A program made the translations under genes and the position numbers. DNA of 64,000 bases from Moringa oleifera (lineage: Eukaryota > Streptophyta > Magnoliopsida > Brassicales > Moringaceae): assembly GCA_021397835.1 (NCBI GenBank), contig JAJFZO010000902.1:654001-718000 (forward strand). Direction: 5' to 3'. The notes beneath the pieces are model-generated. The model saw nothing but the letters and a program-made list of their open reading frames with translations, did no database searches and was not told where the DNA came from. Shown piece after piece: positions 61,442 to 64,000 of this stretch; within the stretch, counting starts at the first letter, position 1; each line of letters begins with the position of its first letter.

Positions 61442-64000
61442 AGGACTTAATAAAAAGATTTAGTTTGGTATATACTTGGGCAACTTAAATAATTAGACTT
61501 GACATAAAAATGATATACATAATGAAATGGACCTAAGAAATAGTTAGGTATAAAATATAATTGGACCTAACAACTAATTAGGTCTAAAATTTAATTATGC
61601 TTAACAATTAGTTAGAACTAAAATTAACTTGAGTCTAATAAAAAATTTGGCTTATTATATGATAGATCCTAAAAAATAGTTTACCTTATTATATAAATGG
61701 AAATATGAAAAAAAAAATGAGCTTAATGCATAATTGTGCTTAAAAAAATAAATAGTATAATTAATTAAATTTAATATGTAATTAAGCTTAGCATGCATGA
61801 GTACAACAAATATTTGGACCTAAAATATAATTGGATCAAAATTATAATCAAACCGAAGAATAATTTGGGCTTAAGGTATAATTAGACCCAAATTATAATT
61901 TTCTTAAGATATAAATGGGTCTTATAAAAAAATTAACTATAGCAGTTAAGGTATAATTGGATCTAGAGTGCATAAAACTAAGAAATAATTTAGCTCAAAA
62001 GCAAATTAAGCTTTAACATATATTAATTGGACCAAGAACTAATTACGCCACAAAAAAATAGTTTCAATCTATAATTAGACCAAGAATTAATTAGGTCTAA
62101 AATTTAGTTGTGCCTAAAGATTGTTTTGACCTAAATTTAATCAGGCTTAATAAAAATTTGAGCTTAACAGACAATTACACCTAAGAATGAAATGGATTTA
62201 ATATACAACTGAGCTTAAAATATAATTATACCCAATAATTAATTGAATTTAAGACATAATATAGATTAATAATTGATTATACCTAGCATGCATGAGTCCA
62301 ATAAATAATTAGACCTAAGAACAAATTGGGTCTAAGATATAACTGAACCTAAGATTCCTTGCACCTAAGATATAATAGAATCCAAGATTTACTTGGGCTA
62401 AGATATAATTAAATGTAATACGCATGAACTGAATACATATTTAGGCCTAGGATTAAATTGAGGCTAAGATATAGTTGGACCTAGTTTACAATTAGCTTAA
62501 GATATACTTTAGCATAATAAATAATTAGATCTAGCAATAAGTGGGAGCTAATAGTTATAAGTGGACTCAAAAGTTAATTAGAACTACCATTTAATTTTGT
62601 TGAATATTTAATTGAAATTAACAACTAATTAGATCTAGCAATTCATTAAGCTTAATAATTTAAGTAGCACAATATTTCATTGGATTTAATAAAAAATTAG
62701 GCTTAATAGAAATAATTGACCATGATATAAAGTTGGGCTTAAGAACTAAGTTGACAAATAATTGAACTTAAGATACAATTAAGCCTAAAGTTAATTAGAC
62801 CTAAGATTTAATTCAGCCTAAGAATTAGTTGAGCATAATATCTAAGTAGGCCTAATGAAAAAATTGGGTGCAATAATTAAGTGAGTCAAAGGTGTAACTA
62901 GGTGTAAGATGCAATTGAGCCTAATAATTGATAAAGTCTAATATTTAATAATTGAACCTAAGATTTAAGAATGAAATGAGATAAATGAATTAGTAAGCCT
63001 AAAATAAAATTAGATCCAACTTTTGACTGCGTCTAAGATATAATTGAACATAGTATGCATGGATCCAATATATAATTGGGTTTAGGAATGAATTGAGTGT
63101 AAGACACAATTGGATCCAAATTATAATGGAATGTGAGATATAATTAAATATAATTAATTAGTTAGACCTAACAAATAATTGCAACTATCATTTATTTATT
63201 AGGCTCAAAAATTAATTAGATCCAAATTTAACTGTGTCAAACATGTAGTTAAGATTTTCAATTAATTAGATCAAGTATTTTATTGGGCTTAGTAGTTAAT
63301 CAGACCCAAGATTTGATTGTGTTAAATAAATAATTAAGCTTAATGTACAACTTGACCTAGTAAAAAATTGACCTCGATGTACAATTGAGCCTAAAAAATG
63401 AATTAGCCTAATAAGTGATAATGCCTAAGATTTAGTTGAGAGTAATAATTAATTATCTTGACAAATAAATATATAATTGTTGCGCCTACAATTTAATTGG
63501 ACTTCACAAAAAATTAGGCATAATATATGATTTATCTTCATAAATAATTAGGCTTAAGAACGACATAGAAAATACATAATTGAGTCATAAATAAAATTAG
63601 ATCTAATAATTATTCTATTTAAGATATCATTTTGCTTAATAATTAATTGAACCTAACATGTGTGAGCCCAACAAATAATTGAACCTAGGCACAAATTGTG
63701 TTTATGATATAATTGGACGCGAATTACAATTGAACTAAAGATATAATTTGGACATTTATGAGGCCTAACAGATAATTAAGCCTAATAATATATAAGTTGG
63801 CCTAAGATATAATTTGGTTCATCGTGCATGAAATTAGAAAATAATTAGCACTAATATTTATTAATTAATCTCAAGCATTAATTGGATTACTTCATTAAGA
63901 CAAATATATAGTTGAGATTAACAATTACTTTTCAGTCTAGCAATTCATGGGGCCTAATAATTAATTAAGCCTAAGATTCGATTGAATTTGAAAAAAAATT
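61442..64000 (+). repeat. 17-bp satellite, + orientation block to window end
   Basis: Plus-sense monomers throughout. Higher-order marker units with gcatgcatgag or gcatgaa recur at about 61788, 61965, 62285, 62405, 63050, 63652 and 63820. The phrase gaaataatttagctcaaaag at about 61980 repeats the one at window bases 1-25 and 4937-4960. No gene is recognised. Confidence 0.8.

Noticed and set aside
1..64000. CRISPR array or phage/bacterial repeat system
   Set aside because: The repeats are degenerate, contiguous and spacerless. There are no cas-like genes, and the context is plant retroelements and an intron-bearing plant gene.
1..64000. tRNA, rRNA or other structured RNA genes
   Set aside because: No tRNA A/B box pairs or rRNA-like blocks were seen. 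GC-richer conserved stretches are limited to the P450 and retroelement fragments.

Overview
The window looks like repeat-rich plant nuclear DNA, probably pericentromeric or other heterochromatin of an angiosperm and most likely a eudicot. The evidence is extreme AT richness, decayed Ty3/gypsy (Metaviridae) pol and LTR fragments, degenerate plant-telomere-like TTTAGGG/CCCTAAA arrays, and a truncated gene fragment of plant cytochrome P450 family CYP724. I see no intact protein-coding gene, tRNA or rRNA. I do not name a species.

About three quarters of the window is one very degenerate minisatellite/satellite. Its basic unit is 17 bp, roughly RCCTAAKAWTTAATTGR, written here in the + sense. The monomer lies in long blocks that read in one direction and then flip abruptly. 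+ blocks: 1-998, 3621-4996, 25144-27010, 28441-31828, 32037-32385, 32820-34204, 43645-44018, 47815-49082, 52311-58285 and 61442-64000. - blocks: 2226-3620, 4997-6490, 9216-21295, 22873-25143, 32386-32819, 35253-40215, 42766-43644 and 46109-47814.

Set into this background are: (1) Ty3/gypsy remnants, meaning LTRs at 999-2073, 34344-35252, 40797-41215, 44019-44975 and 61171-61441, and integrase pieces at 2074-2225, 21827-22872, 31829-32036, 34205-34343 and 44976-46108; the longest piece, at 59046-61172, still shows protease, RT, RNase H and integrase signatures. (2) Three degenerate telomere-like arrays: 21296-21782, 40216-40796 and 51401-52310. (3) An AT-rich non-satellite composite at 6491-9215 with an inverted partial copy at 41336-42765. 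(4) A palindromic MITE-like element at about 27013-27485 and 49083-49535, with a half copy inside the LTR at about 44355-44610. (5) A CYP724B-like 5' gene fragment at 58399-59036, with two exons and a clean GT-AG intron.

On the large scale the window was built by segmental duplication. Block A (13480-31830) recurs in the same order and orientation as block B (35880-55935), with deletions in B and extra material inserted at about 40.85-45.05 kb and 50.58-52.78 kb. A second module, satellite flank plus LTR plus integrase tail, occurs three times: 540-3440, inverted at 32115-35560, and direct at 43645-45110. The first two form a widely spaced inverted repeat. Nothing here works as an operon or pathway. 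The interest lies in repeat architecture, nested transposons and gene-fragment capture. Boundaries were read by eye and are approximate to some tens of bases unless a motif fixes them.
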